From: Saprospirales bacterium
Lineage (GTDB): Bacteria > Bacteroidota > Bacteroidia > Chitinophagales > Saprospiraceae
Length of the DNA: 64,000 nt
NCBI GenBank assembly: GCA_002698985.1
Contig: PAAY01000013.1
Coordinates: 18,077-82,076, forward strand
Direction: 5' to 3'
Shown in pieces: positions 41,298-50,969 of the stretch. The translations under genes and the position numbers were made by a program. Every line of letters begins with the position of its first letter. The stretch's first letter is position 1. The notes under the pieces were generated by a model. The model had not been told where the DNA came from. It searched no databases and saw only the letters and a list, made by a program, of their open reading frames with translations.

Positions 41298-43934
41298 ATG
41301 AACAAGTTGTTTTTTTTCGCTGTCGCAATACTGCTTCTGGGCAGTTGCGCCCCAAAAGAATATTCCGCCATCATCCTGCCGGAACCGGAACACCGGAACC
41401 TCGACACCCTGGTGGTCACCGCTCCCAAGCCCGACCCCGACACCATTCCGGAAATTGCCGAAGAAGATTACACACTGCCGGTTTACAACCCCAGTGCCCG
41501 CCGGGAAAACGACCTGCTACACACCAAACTGGAACTCAGCTTCGACTGGGAAAAGGAGGAGGTCCTCGGCAAGGCCACCCTTACCCTGAAACCTTACTTC
41601 TATGCCACCGACAAGGTGGTGCTGGATGCCAAAGGCTTCGAATTTCACGAAGTAAAACTGGTGGATAACGGTAAAGACCTGAAATACGATTACGACGGCA
41701 GTCAGATCACCATCCACCTGGACCGCAGCTACGACCGCGATGAGAAATACAAGCTGTTCATTGACTACACCGCCCGCCCTTCCGAAACAGGAGGCAGCGC
41801 CGCCATCACTTCCGACAAAGGGCTGTTTTTCATCAACCCACGCGGTGAAGACCCCGGCAAGCCCCGCCAGATATGGACCCAGGGCGAAACCGAAAACAAC
41901 TCCCGCTGGTTCCCCACCATCGACAAGCCCAACGAGCGCTGCACCCAGGAAATGTACCTCACCGTTGACGACAACTTTGTGACCCTGTCAAACGGCCGCC
42001 TCATTTCTTCGAAGAAAAACCCCGACGGCACCCGCACCGATTATTGGCACATGGACCTGCCGCATGCCCCTTACCTTTTCATGGTGGCCATTGGGGAATT
42101 TTCGGTGGTGCACGACGAGTGGAAAGGCAAACCTGTGGATTATTACGTGGAGCCGGAGTATGAGCCGTATGCTCGCAGAATCTTCCCTTACACACCGGAG
42201 ATGCTGACCTTCTTCTCCGATATTCTCAACTACGAATACCCCTGGCAGAAATATTCCCAGGTGGTGGTGAGGGACTATGTGTCAGGTGCCATGGAGAACA
42301 CTACGGCCGTTATTTTCGGAGAGTTCATGCAGGGTACTGACAGGGAACTCGTGGATGAGCTGACCAATGAAAAGATTGTGGCGCACGAAATGTTCCACCA
42401 CTGGTTCGGCGACCTGGTGACCTGCGAGAGCTGGGCCAACCTCACCCTCAACGAGGGCTTTGCCAACTACAGCGAATACCTCTGGCTGGAGCACAAATAC
42501 GGCAAGGACGAAGCAGATTTTCACCGCATTCAGGAACTGCAGGGTTACCTCCAATCGGCAGAGCAGGGCATCCACCCGCTGATGCATTTTACTTATGACG
42601 ACAAAGAGGACATGTTCGACGCACACAGCTACAACAAAGGTGGACTGGTATTGCACATGCTACGCAATTACGTCGGCGATGAGGCTTTCTTTGCTTCGCT
42701 GAACAAGTACCTCGTTGACAATGAGTTCTCTGATGTGGAAGGCCACGAACTGCGCCTGGCTTTTGAGGACGTGACCGGCGAAGACCTCAACTGGTTTTTC
42801 AACCAGTGGTTCTACGAGGAAGGCCATCCTGAGCTGAAAGTGGATTACGATTACGACGACGAAACCGGCGAGGTCATCGTGGAGGTGGCACAGACACAGA
42901 ACGCCGAGGAGATGCCGCCCATCTTCATCCTGCCGGTGGACGTAGATGTTTACGTCAACGGCGAGGTGCAACGCCACCGCATCCTGATCAACCAGCGCAA
43001 ACAGGAATTCCGTTTGCCGGCTCCAGCCGATCCCGAACTCATCGTTTTCGATGGCGACGGCATGTTGCTGGCCAAAATTGACGAATCCAAAAGCGAGGAG
43101 GAATACATCAGTCAACTGAAGCTGGCACCCAACATCCTCCACCGCCTCAAAGCCATGCAGGAACTTCGGGAGAGCGATAGCCCGGAAGTTCAGGCCCTCT
43201 TCAAGCAAACCCTGAGCGATGACTTCTGGCTGCTGCGCCTCTTCGCCACCAACCTGGTGGAGCTTGACGATGAAACGGAACCCCAACTGCTGAAAATGGC
43301 CACCGACGATCCCCACTCCGCCGTGCGGGAAACCGTGCTGGGCAAGCTCGCCGAAAGCGGCGACTCCACCTACGTGGATGTAATCAAGTCCGCCATCAAC
43401 AACGACCCCGCCCTGAGCGTGGTGTCGGCAGCGCTGAAAGCCCTGCTGGAACTCGACAAGGAGGAGGCACTCTCCGTTGCCGAAAAGCTGGAATCTGAGA
43501 AAAGCGAGAGCATCATCCTGGCCCTGGCCGGCTTGTACGCCGATGCAGGCCGCACCGACAAGCTGCCGTTTTTCGAAGAAAACCTCAACAAGGTGGGCGG
43601 TTTCAGCCAGTTTGGCTTCATCGAAGACTACACCAACCTTGCCGCTCAGGCCAGTCCTGAACAAATGATCGAAGTGGCCTCGCAACTGAAAGACATCGCC
43701 ATGAACGATGGCAAGCTGTTCTGGATGCGCTACGTTGCGACGAAGAGCATCAACGACCTGCACGCCGCCCTGGCCGAGCAAAAAGAAGCCGCTGCCACAG
43801 AGGAGGAAAAAATGAAAATCGCCACCGCCGATGAGCAACTCATCTCGATCATCGAAGTGGTGAAAGCCTGGGAGAAAGACGAGCGTGTGCAACGCATGTA
43901 TGCCGGTTTCCCCGATCCACCCCTGAAGCCCTAA
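41298..43934 (+). CDS. M1 family aminopeptidase lipoprotein
   Basis: An 878-residue protein with a lipoprotein signal ending at C17 (ILLLGSC). The exopeptidase motif is GAMEN (330-334). The zinc site HEMFHHWFGDLVTCESWANL has H363, E364, H367, with the third ligand E386 in LTLNEG. An N-terminal beta domain precedes the catalytic domain, and residues ~640-870 form HEAT-like repeats (LFATNLVELDDETEPQLLKM, VSAALKALLELDKEEALSV). It should trim N-terminal residues from peptides in the periplasm. The start is fixed by the lipobox and the -7 box at 41205. A strong terminator follows. Confidence 0.93.
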   Translation: MNKLFFFAVAILLLGSCAPKEYSAIILPEPEHRNLDTLVVTAPKPDPDTIPEIAEEDYTLPVYNPSARRENDLLHTKLELSFDWEKEEVLGKATLTLKPYFYATDKVVLDAKGFEFHEVKLVDNGKDLKYDYDGSQITIHLDRSYDRDEKYKLFIDYTARPSETGGSAAITSDKGLFFINPRGEDPGKPRQIWTQGETENNSRWFPTIDKPNERCTQEMYLTVDDNFVTLSNGRLISSKKNPDGTRTDYWHMDLPHAPYLFMVAIGEFSVVHDEWKGKPVDYYVEPEYEPYARRIFPYTPEMLTFFSDILNYEYPWQKYSQVVVRDYVSGAMENTTAVIFGEFMQGTDRELVDELTNEKIVAHEMFHHWFGDLVTCESWANLTLNEGFANYSEYLWLEHKYGKDEADFHRIQELQGYLQSAEQGIHPLMHFTYDDKEDMFDAHSYNKGGLVLHMLRNYVGDEAFFASLNKYLVDNEFSDVEGHELRLAFEDVTGEDLNWFFNQWFYEEGHPELKVDYDYDDETGEVIVEVAQTQNAEEMPPIFILPVDVDVYVNGEVQRHRILINQRKQEFRLPAPADPELIVFDGDGMLLAKIDESKSEEEYISQLKLAPNILHRLKAMQELRESDSPEVQALFKQTLSDDFWLLRLFATNLVELDDETEPQLLKMATDDPHSAVRETVLGKLAESGDSTYVDVIKSAINNDPALSVVSAALKALLELDKEEALSVAEKLESEKSESIILALAGLYADAGRTDKLPFFEENLNKVGGFSQFGFIEDYTNLAAQASPEQMIEVASQLKDIAMNDGKLFWMRYVATKSINDLHAALAEQKEAAATEEEKMKIATADEQLISIIEVVKAWEKDERVQRMYAGFPDPPLKP

Positions 43935-43953
43935 AGAAAGCAGCCAGAACCAG

Positions 43954-43997
43954 AAAGAAAAAAGGTTGTTGTCAAGCACAGCAACCTTTTTTCTTTT
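43954..43997 (+). terminator. Rho-independent terminator after the M1 peptidase gene
   Basis: A 15-bp stem (AAAGAAAAAAGGTTG with CAACCTTTTTTCTTT) and a 13-nt loop, with T-rich right arm, 20 bp past the stop. It is followed by a GGGAGTAGGGAGTAGGGAGG array (~43999-44021). Confidence 0.8.
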
Positions 43998-44115
43998 GGA
44001 GTAGGGAGTAGGGAGTAGGGAGGCAACCACCTGCTCAAAAACCCAAAAAACCTCAAAAACCCTCAAAAACCTGCTGGCGCCGGTCTCCGGACCGGTGCCT
44101 GTAAAAACCCTCACC

Positions 44116-45465
44116 ATGGTTTCTGAGCTTCCGGTTTTCAAAGGCAAAAATCCGCTCATCCCCGGGACAGAGTTTCTGATGGACCCTTTCCGGTTCACCA
44201 CCGGAAAGGGCATGTCGCTGGGCAGTTTTTACCGCATTCCCTTTTTCTTCAGAAAAATTTTCGTCACAACGGACCTCGAGGCCATTGCCCATGTTTTGCA
44301 GCGCAACCAGAAAAACTACCGGAAGAGCTTTGCTTATCGAAACCTCCGCCTCGCCCTCGGCAATGGGCTGGTGACCAACGAGGGGGAGTCCTGGTTTCAG
44401 CAGCGCAGGCTGATACAGCCGGGCTTTCACAAAGCAAAGCTGGAAGGGCTTTTCGTCGCAATGGGCGAAGTGGCAGAGCGCTACTTTGCGGATTTGCGCC
44501 GGCGAACGGAAAAGCCTACCGTGCTGGACCTCTCCGTGGAGATGATGAAAGTGACGGCCGACATCGTGCTCAAGACCCTTTTCAGCACCGACAACAAAGC
44601 CGACATCGCCGAGATGTACCGCATCATGGTGGATGCACAGGACTACCTCGTCGATCGCACCACCAAGCCCTACTTCGTTCCTTTTTACTACGTCAATGGC
44701 CGCCACCGGCATTTCCGAAAGGACATGGACTGGTTCGACAGGCAGCTCTACGCCCTGGTGGATGAGCGGCGGGCCATGACCAACCGTCCCAACGACCTGC
44801 TGACCATGCTGCTGGAAGCCCGTGACGCCGACACCGGCGAAGCCATGTCCGACCAGCAACTTCGCGACGAGGCCATCACCCTCTTTGCCGCCGGGCACGA
44901 GACCTCTTCCAACGGCCTCAGCTGGATACTTTACCTGCTGTCGCAACATCCTGAAGTGCTTCGGTCGCTCCGCAATGAAGTGGACGAAGTGCTGGGTGAC
45001 CGAACCCCCACCTTTAACGACCTGCCCGGGCTGAGCTACCCCATGCAGGTCATCAAAGAAGGCATGCGGCTGTATCCACCGGCCTTCGCCATCGGCAGGG
45101 AACCCATCGAAGACGATGTGATCCTGGGCCACCGGGTGCCGGCCGGCTCGGTGGTGTTCATCGCCATTGCCGCCGTGCACCGCAACCCGGACTGGTACGA
45201 AAGGCCCACCGACTTTTATCCGGAACACTTTTTACCGGAAGCGGAAAAAGAAAGGCCCCGCCTGGCTTACATGCCTTTTGGCGCCGGCCCCCGCATGTGC
45301 ATCGGCAACCACTTCGCCCTGATGGAAATGCAGCTCCTGCTGGCCATGATGGTCCGTCGCTTCAACTTCGAACTGCTGCCCGGCCACCCCATCAAACCCG
45401 AACCCCTCATCACCCTCAAACCCAGGTATGGGGTGAAGATGAGAGTGGGATGGAGGGAGTCTTGA
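44116..45465 (+). CDS. Cytochrome P450
   Basis: A 449-residue P450 without membrane anchor. The heme-binding loop FGAGPRMCIG has the ligand C395. AGHETSSNGLSW is the I-helix oxygen-activation motif and EGMRLYPPAF the K-helix ExxR. It is a monooxygenase; the substrate and redox partner are unknown and no ferredoxin gene is nearby. A GTG at 44095 is the alternative start. The last 45 codons are duplicated at 50010-50142 and, for the last 27 codons, at 52503-52584. This makes the 3' end of this gene the apparent boundary of the AT-rich block that follows. Confidence 0.93.
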   Translation: MVSELPVFKGKNPLIPGTEFLMDPFRFTTGKGMSLGSFYRIPFFFRKIFVTTDLEAIAHVLQRNQKNYRKSFAYRNLRLALGNGLVTNEGESWFQQRRLIQPGFHKAKLEGLFVAMGEVAERYFADLRRRTEKPTVLDLSVEMMKVTADIVLKTLFSTDNKADIAEMYRIMVDAQDYLVDRTTKPYFVPFYYVNGRHRHFRKDMDWFDRQLYALVDERRAMTNRPNDLLTMLLEARDADTGEAMSDQQLRDEAITLFAAGHETSSNGLSWILYLLSQHPEVLRSLRNEVDEVLGDRTPTFNDLPGLSYPMQVIKEGMRLYPPAFAIGREPIEDDVILGHRVPAGSVVFIAIAAVHRNPDWYERPTDFYPEHFLPEAEKERPRLAYMPFGAGPRMCIGNHFALMEMQLLLAMMVRRFNFELLPGHPIKPEPLITLKPRYGVKMRVGWRES

Positions 45466-45553
45466 AAAGCGTAGTGCAGGGTGGAAACTTAAATCAATGG
45501 GAGATGGTTGGGTGGCCAATCCATATTACATTTAGTCACATTTTCCGACTCGA

Positions 45554-46480
45554 TTAGCTGGCGTTCTCTTTTTTTGAGAATACTATATTGTCCGATTCCA
45601 AATTGTTTTCCTCTAAATATTTTGATATAAAATCAATTTTTCTGAGATTCCCGGATTTATCAATAATAAAGGAAGTGTATCCTAAAGAATTTAGGTTGTT
45701 CTCTGCTTTTTGGTGCTCTTCATTACCTCGTTGATCCGATAAATATTCCATGACTATAAAAGGTGAATGTTCGGATAAATAATTCTTTAGTCCAACAATA
45801 ACTTTATTTTCTGCTCCTTCTACATCTATCTTGATAATCTTTGGATCTATTTTTTTGGTAGATAGAAAATCATCTAAAATGATGCTTTTTACAGTGATTT
45901 CTTTTGGCTTGTATTCAGAATACCAATTTTCATTTATGAATTGTTCAACATTTAATGTATTGTATTCAGAATACAAGTTTGGAAACTCATAAAATTTCAG
46001 TGTGGAAGCTTCATCAGATACAGCAAGATTCAGAGCTTCGATATTTGATTTGTCGCGGGTGTTTTCATATAGTATTCTGTAAGTAGTGGGTGAAGCCTCA
46101 AAAGAATAAACTTTGCCATTACTGCCTACTAATTTTGAACCAAGTAAGGTGAAGTAGCCATAGTGGGCTCCCACATCAACAAAAGAATCATTACTTTGCA
46201 AATTTTTTATGAGAAATTTGGCAAGTCTAATTTCTGAATCATGGGATTTGCCACCAGTTAAATATATATCTGTGCTTGATGGTAGAAATAAATGGATCTT
46301 TGTATCAAAGAATGTTTTGCCTAAGACTTTCTTTTCCACTTTTTTCCTTTTGTAAATTAAGTCCCGAAATATGATTGCATTAAAGTATTTGAAAGGATTT
46401 GTTAGCATCCTTTCAAATTTGGATGCTGTTGCAATTTTTTCAACTTTGTCCAATCTTTGGAGTAACATAATTTTATTCAT
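45554..46480 (-). CDS. FkbM family methyltransferase
   Basis: A 308-residue SAM-dependent methyltransferase. FVDVGAHYGYFTLLG is the SAM-binding motif I; VYSFEASPTTYRILYENT and IKIDVEGAENKVIVGL are FkbM signatures. Such enzymes O-methylate sugars or polyketides and are common in surface-glycan islands. Strongly AT-rich codons set it apart from the P450 gene beside it. It lies 3 nt downstream of the T9SS cargo gene on the same strand and is probably co-transcribed, so the target might be a glycan on that secreted protein; this is inference. Confidence 0.9.
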   Translation of the reverse strand: MNKIMLLQRLDKVEKIATASKFERMLTNPFKYFNAIIFRDLIYKRKKVEKKVLGKTFFDTKIHLFLPSSTDIYLTGGKSHDSEIRLAKFLIKNLQSNDSFVDVGAHYGYFTLLGSKLVGSNGKVYSFEASPTTYRILYENTRDKSNIEALNLAVSDEASTLKFYEFPNLYSEYNTLNVEQFINENWYSEYKPKEITVKSIILDDFLSTKKIDPKIIKIDVEGAENKVIVGLKNYLSEHSPFIVMEYLSDQRGNEEHQKAENNLNSLGYTSFIIDKSGNLRKIDFISKYLEENNLESDNIVFSKKENAS

Positions 46481-46483
46481 AAT

Positions 46484-49282
46484 TCATTTTGAAATTATTA
46501 ATTTAACTACTTTGGTTGAGTGATCCGTTTTTACGTGTACGGTATATATACCATTCGGTAAATTTTGTACATTTAATGAAGTTGGGAAATGGCCAAAATC
46601 GATTATTCTTTCCGAATAAATTTTGCCTTGCATGTCTAATATTGTTACTTGAATCGTTGAATCATCATTAACTCCATTAATTTCCAAATTGACTTTACTC
46701 AGGCCGCTTGGGTTAGGGTATAGTTCAATGTAAAAATCATGATGCGTAAATTCTTTATTATTTGGAGCTCCCCAATTGGATTCGGCTGCTTGTTGATAGT
46801 AAATATCATTTTGGTTGTTTGTCAAGTACATACAACAATTAGGCTCGACATCTTGTACTGCTTGATTCTCGCAATGGCATTCGCCATATTCAAAAAAATG
46901 CACCTTATTGTCGCCAGAAATACTAGCAATATAAAAGAGCTTATTGTCTTGATTGAAAGCTAAGCTCTCTCTCGGCTTCTTGTTGGATGGAGTATGTTTG
47001 AAATTGAAATATGTGTAATCCCAGTCACTGGCAATTTTAAAACCATGCAATTCATTGTCAGTTCCTAAATAGGATATGGTTTGATTGTCGGGGCTGCAGG
47101 CTAATTGATTATTAGCTGTTTGTTGTGAGTTTATATTCTGTCCGTTCGCATGCGCCGACCAAGACGGGCTTACTGTAGTCCAAAACGAATCGAATTTAAT
47201 GAAACCGTGAATTCTTTTTGCATTACCATTACTTGATTCATTTGCAATATAATACAAGCGATTATCTGATGGGCATGTCAATGCACCAACAGCTGTAATG
47301 TTCTGTTGTTTCATTGCAATATTGGTAGGCATAGCCGAATATGTATATGACCAATCGCTATTAATTTTGAAACGGTAAATGAATCCATTTGTACCTCTAT
47401 AATACAAGTATGTTCCTGAAGGATTTGCAATTAAGTCCCCTGCTGCTTGTTCTTGCGAACTTACATTCCCTGCTATGTGAGTGGGGCTTGTTGTAATCCA
47501 AGACGAACCGGATTTAATAAAACCGTGAATTCTTTTTGCATTACCATTACTTGATTCATTTGCGATATAATACAAGCGATTATCTGATGGACATATCAAT
47601 GAACCAACAGCTGTTATATTCTGTTGTTTCATTGCAGTATTGGTAGGCATAGCCGAATATGTATATGACCAATCACTATTGATTTTGAAACGGTAAATGA
47701 GTCCATTAGTACCTCGATAATACAAGTATGTTCCTGAAGGATTTGCAATTAAGTCCCCTGCTGCTTGTTCTTGTGAACTTACATTTCCCGCTGCGTAAGA
47801 TGGACTTACTGTCAACCATATATTGCTATGTTTTATATATCCATGAATTCGATTGTCTTTTCCAATGTAGTACATCCTATTATTTCCAAGAAAAATTAGA
47901 CTCTTTTTTGCAATCCCGGGTTGGGGTGAATTAGAGACGAAATCATCTGAAAAATCCTTCCGAACCCAATCTGTAGGGCTAGGAAACTGCCCATTCCAGA
48001 TACTTTTAATTGTGGATTGTTGATTAAAATTTCCGGTATTTGCTCTATAATAATTTATGGGCCCTCCAGGTGTCAGTATTATTTTTCTTCTTCCTGGCAT
48101 ATTCAGATGTCCGTTCATGTCCATACATTTTATTTTGTAGTATGTGTATTTCAAAACTTCATTTCTGTAATATTCAGGCTGCGAAGCAAACCAACTGATT
48201 TCATCCCAGCCGTAAAGAAACCAATCAGGAGTTCCTTTGCAGCCTACTTGCGTGCCTATTCCACCATTATCTAACTCAACCAAATATGAATTACTTACAG
48301 TATACCACCCTTGTGGATGTAAACCGCCTAAACTTCTTTGGTGTAATCCTTTATCAGGATGAGGGTTTACTATAACCGGTTGTAAAGTAGGAGTACATTC
48401 TGACGTTTCTTCATATCCTACCCAAATAGAATGAAAATCCCACAATAGTTGTTTGTCCCAACCTTGTGGATAGTTATAATTTTGCCATGACTCAATTGTC
48501 ATATTTAATGAAGGTTCGTAATACATGCCACCAGATGGAACATGTGCATCGCAAAGCACGACCCCTCTATTTCTAGAAGTAGCATAATTGCGAATTCTAT
48601 CCAAAAGTTTCCAGTATTCTTTATTGCCTATATCACGCCTGTTCATTATTTCTGCTTGACCAAAGTGAATTGCTTCGCACCCCACCGAAATGTATCTTGT
48701 AGCCATATAATAAATCCACATTTGAGTTGCAGTTTGCGTAATATCTGGAATCCATTGGCGTTCACCTTCAGTCATAGGTCTTTCATATATCATGTATTGG
48801 GAAGCAGGTGCTGGGTATAGCATAGATTCGTAATCTAATCTGTGATTTTTAGGAGGCGAAATCCCAAATTCATTCCAGACATAATTAGGAATCCAAAATG
48901 ATTCGATGGTACCACTTACGTATTCGAATATTGAAGCTTGACATATGACTTGAGGGTCGTTTGCCTTTATATCTGAAACATTTTGTTGAACTTTGTTAAA
49001 GAAATTATCATGATTAGTTTGACCCCATCCACTTTCCCACCATCCAGCCATTCTTCCTATAAACTTTGCATTAATATCGTCCAGCATATTGATGTCTCTA
49101 ATGCGCTCCGATTCAGGTTGTAATCCTGCACCTTGTATGTCTGAAAGAGCTTGCATTGTGATTGCTCGGTCCAAATAATTATCAAGCACCTCTCGACTGA
49201 TTGTCCCATTAAAATTGTAATTCTGTGCAAAAGAATAGGTACTCATTAATGTACAAACCAGTAATGCCGTGAAAATCTTCAT
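46484..49282 (-). CDS. Secreted T9SS cargo with possible glycosidase-like domain and beta-propeller repeats
   Basis: A 932-residue protein with a signal peptide (residues 1-19). Residues ~20-430 are a Trp/Tyr-rich domain of unknown family whose pattern (MAGWWESGWGQ, YISVGCEAIHFGQAEIM, DWFLYGWDEISWFASQPEY) suggests a TIM-barrel glycosidase-like fold; this is a guess. Residues ~465-800 carry blade-like repeats of ~53 residues (RIHGFIK..SW; LIYRFKINSDWSYTYS), including two nearly identical 106-residue double blades, as in lectin-type propellers. The last ~80 residues are a type A sorting domain (YPNPSGLSKVNLEINGV, NLPNGIYTVHVKTD). AT-rich; linked to the FkbM gene. Confidence 0.8.
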   Translation of the reverse strand: MKIFTALLVCTLMSTYSFAQNYNFNGTISREVLDNYLDRAITMQALSDIQGAGLQPESERIRDINMLDDINAKFIGRMAGWWESGWGQTNHDNFFNKVQQNVSDIKANDPQVICQASIFEYVSGTIESFWIPNYVWNEFGISPPKNHRLDYESMLYPAPASQYMIYERPMTEGERQWIPDITQTATQMWIYYMATRYISVGCEAIHFGQAEIMNRRDIGNKEYWKLLDRIRNYATSRNRGVVLCDAHVPSGGMYYEPSLNMTIESWQNYNYPQGWDKQLLWDFHSIWVGYEETSECTPTLQPVIVNPHPDKGLHQRSLGGLHPQGWYTVSNSYLVELDNGGIGTQVGCKGTPDWFLYGWDEISWFASQPEYYRNEVLKYTYYKIKCMDMNGHLNMPGRRKIILTPGGPINYYRANTGNFNQQSTIKSIWNGQFPSPTDWVRKDFSDDFVSNSPQPGIAKKSLIFLGNNRMYYIGKDNRIHGYIKHSNIWLTVSPSYAAGNVSSQEQAAGDLIANPSGTYLYYRGTNGLIYRFKINSDWSYTYSAMPTNTAMKQQNITAVGSLICPSDNRLYYIANESSNGNAKRIHGFIKSGSSWITTSPTHIAGNVSSQEQAAGDLIANPSGTYLYYRGTNGFIYRFKINSDWSYTYSAMPTNIAMKQQNITAVGALTCPSDNRLYYIANESSNGNAKRIHGFIKFDSFWTTVSPSWSAHANGQNINSQQTANNQLACSPDNQTISYLGTDNELHGFKIASDWDYTYFNFKHTPSNKKPRESLAFNQDNKLFYIASISGDNKVHFFEYGECHCENQAVQDVEPNCCMYLTNNQNDIYYQQAAESNWGAPNNKEFTHHDFYIELYPNPSGLSKVNLEINGVNDDSTIQVTILDMQGKIYSERIIDFGHFPTSLNVQNLPNGIYTVHVKTDHSTKVVKLIISK
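47200..47835 (-). repeat. Two near-identical 318-bp tandem repeats inside the cargo gene
   Basis: The marker GTGAATTCTTTTTGCATTAC occurs at 47207 and 47525, 318 bp (106 codons) apart, and the copies differ at only scattered bases. Homogenisation or recent duplication is likely; the copy number may vary between strains. Confidence 0.85.
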
Positions 49283-49631
49283 TTTTAATGTTTTAATTGT
49301 TAATAATGCCAGTTAACACCTAGGCGTTGAAAACGCCCTTGAGCGACTCCTACCCACAAACCAGTCCTCGACACGTCCCGAATTGTTGGCGTGTTACAAT
49401 TCAGTTGAACGAAAGCCGCTGTTTCCAGCAGACAATATCTAAGGCGCTACGTAATTTGAATAGTGATATTGCCATTGCAGGTCCATTGGGCTGCAGGAAA
49501 AAGCAGAATAAAGGTAGGAATAAAAACTCTAATCTTTTTTTTACAGGAAACATTTTTTTCTCGTACTAAAAACAAGCCTTCATTTTGTAGGCAACCAGGC
49601 ACTGTAAGTGCCTGCGCTAGCCGGGGGCAAC
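49283..49631. other. Non-coding, AT-rich interval
   Basis: Upstream region of the cargo gene. A short hairpin GGCGTT-GAA-AACGCC is at 49323-49337. No supported gene. Confidence 0.5.
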
Positions 49632-49976
49632 TCAAGGGGAAGGCATGAGGTAAGCCTTCGGAAGGCGGATGATTTGCGAAAAGGGTGGAAAGACTTCTGC
49701 CAGGCTTGGCTGACGTGGGAGGTAGCTCAGGAACAACATAGACTTCGACTGGCAGAAGGAGCAAGCCTCTGGGGTCTTGCCGGTGAGCTGCCCGAGGTAC
49801 TGTTGCCAGGGTATATGCAGGCCGGGCAGTGGACGGGAGCTAAGGTTTTTTTGCCGGTGCTGGAAGTTAGCATTGAATTTGTGGGTGGCGAGGAAGCCCC
49901 GAGGCAGTACGTTTAGTAGGAAGCGCTGGAGGAATTCCAGTACAGATGGGGATAGTTCAATTAAGTGTGTCTGGGG
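49632..49976 (-). pseudogene. Remnant of an IS91-like (Y2/rolling-circle) transposase, C-terminal part
   Basis: A minus-strand frame of ~114 codons between two stops, without a start codon. The segment LSPSVLEFLQRFLLNVLPRG matches the C-terminal region of IS91-family transposases (pattern EF-x-RRFL-x-HVLPKGF). A later CSFCQSKSMLFL resembles the family's Cys-pair zinc region. The catalytic Tyr domain is missing, so the element is dead. It is more GC-rich than its surroundings and its start edge lies 33 bp from the second P450 tail copy. A plus-strand frame over the same bases (49608-49916) is an antisense shadow. Confidence 0.65.
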
Positions 49977-50009
49977 TTAAAAATTAATTTCAAAATCATT
50001 GCTCGCTAC

Positions 50010-50142
50010 GCTCCTGCTGGCCATGATGGTTCGCCGCTTCAACTTCAAACTGCTGCCCGGCCACCCCATCAAACCCGAACCCCTCATCACCCTCAAACCC
50101 AGGTATGGGGTGAAGATGGAAGTGGGGTGGAGGGAGATTTGA
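50010..50142 (+). pseudogene. Duplicated 3' end of the P450 gene, copy B
   Basis: 133 bp colinear with 45333-45465 without gaps; I count 8 differences, three of them synonymous. It codes for the P450 end from LLLAMMVRRFNF to the stop (KMEVGWREI). No upstream P450 sequence is present, so it is a fragment. Confidence 0.9.
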
Positions 50143-50530
50143 AGAGCGAAAGGTTTCACAGGAAGGCTTTGTAAATTAAGGGGGTGATGGAGTGGATAAA
50201 TGCCCGATTTAGGATTGCAGGTGCGGCTGCGTTTAATTCTCGTGGGGGTGGGTAACTCATTCAATACCTATTAAGGTAATTTTTTTTGTGTCACTCTTGA
50301 CTGGTGTTTTTTTTTTTTTTAATTTCGCAATAATACCGCTACGAGGAAGGATGGTATTATCACTTCGAAACGCTATATTTCACTAAAAACTCTAAGCTAC
50401 AAATTGCGCGTTGTAGATATTTAATGGTTGCTGATGGCCTAAAGCACCAGAATTATTGTTTTTAACCTGCAATTATCCATGCGTGGGTAGTTGAGATACT
50501 CCTATGGATATTTGCGCAAAAAAAATTATT
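50143..50530. other. Non-coding interval with shared P450 downstream flank
   Basis: The first ~110 bp loosely resemble the flank after copy C (AAGGGGGTGATGGAGTGG, then GTGCGGCTGCG). The rest is AT-rich with T-runs (~50279-50321). No supported gene; probable promoter region for the next gene. Confidence 0.45.
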
Positions 50531-50902
50531 ATGAAAAATTTGATTGTAATTTTCGTGTTTTTTCTCTTTGCTTTTTCAGCTTCCGCCACAAATCAAGCGG
50601 TTCTAAATTCCTCTCCCGGTGATCATGCTCTTGTTAGAAAAACCAAGGAAGGAAATAAGATTGGAGAATGGTCCATCGAAGTGAACTTGGGTGTTATCAA
50701 AGCTACTATAAAAGGTATTCGATGTGACAAAATGCCTGATAGGATTTGCTACGATAAGCAAGGTGAAGTTGGGTCCATGGTTGTTGTAACAACTTCTGGT
50801 TCAACTTTTTCCGGCATCCTGTTATCTGAAAAAGAAGATGACTTTGGAACATACTCAGAAACTGAGTTCACATTTGATAGCGACACTTTTTCTGAGCAAT
50901 GA
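50531..50902 (+). CDS. Small exported protein of unknown function
   Basis: A 123-residue protein with a clear signal peptide (MKNLIVIFVFFLFAFSASAT). The mature part is ~100 residues, beta-rich (EWSIEVNLGVIKATIKGIRC, SMVVVTTSGSTFSGILLSE) with two Cys (CDKMPDRIC), possibly a disulfide. No family recognised. The ATG at 50531 is chosen because the signal peptide begins there; 50504 would add nine residues. It lies 67 bp before the 493-residue protein gene on the same strand, an apparent pair of AT-rich genes between P450 tail copies B and C. Confidence 0.7.
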   Translation: MKNLIVIFVFFLFAFSASATNQAVLNSSPGDHALVRKTKEGNKIGEWSIEVNLGVIKATIKGIRCDKMPDRICYDKQGEVGSMVVVTTSGSTFSGILLSEKEDDFGTYSETEFTFDSDTFSEQ

Positions 50903-50969
50903 TTTATGAAAGGCAGGTTGGTTCATATCGAATCAACCTGCTATTTACAACAAATAAAGATAGTGGAAC

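Noticed and set aside
42660..44213. 517-codon minus-strand frame over the M1 peptidase and P450 start
   Set aside because: It crosses two well-supported plus-strand genes and a terminator; low-complexity His/Val-rich translation.
44053..45228. Minus-strand frame opposite the P450 gene
   Set aside because: Antisense shadow of a complete P450 with intact heme loop.
49608..49916. 102-codon plus-strand frame
   Set aside because: It lies opposite the IS91-like remnant, whose frame carries the recognisable motif.
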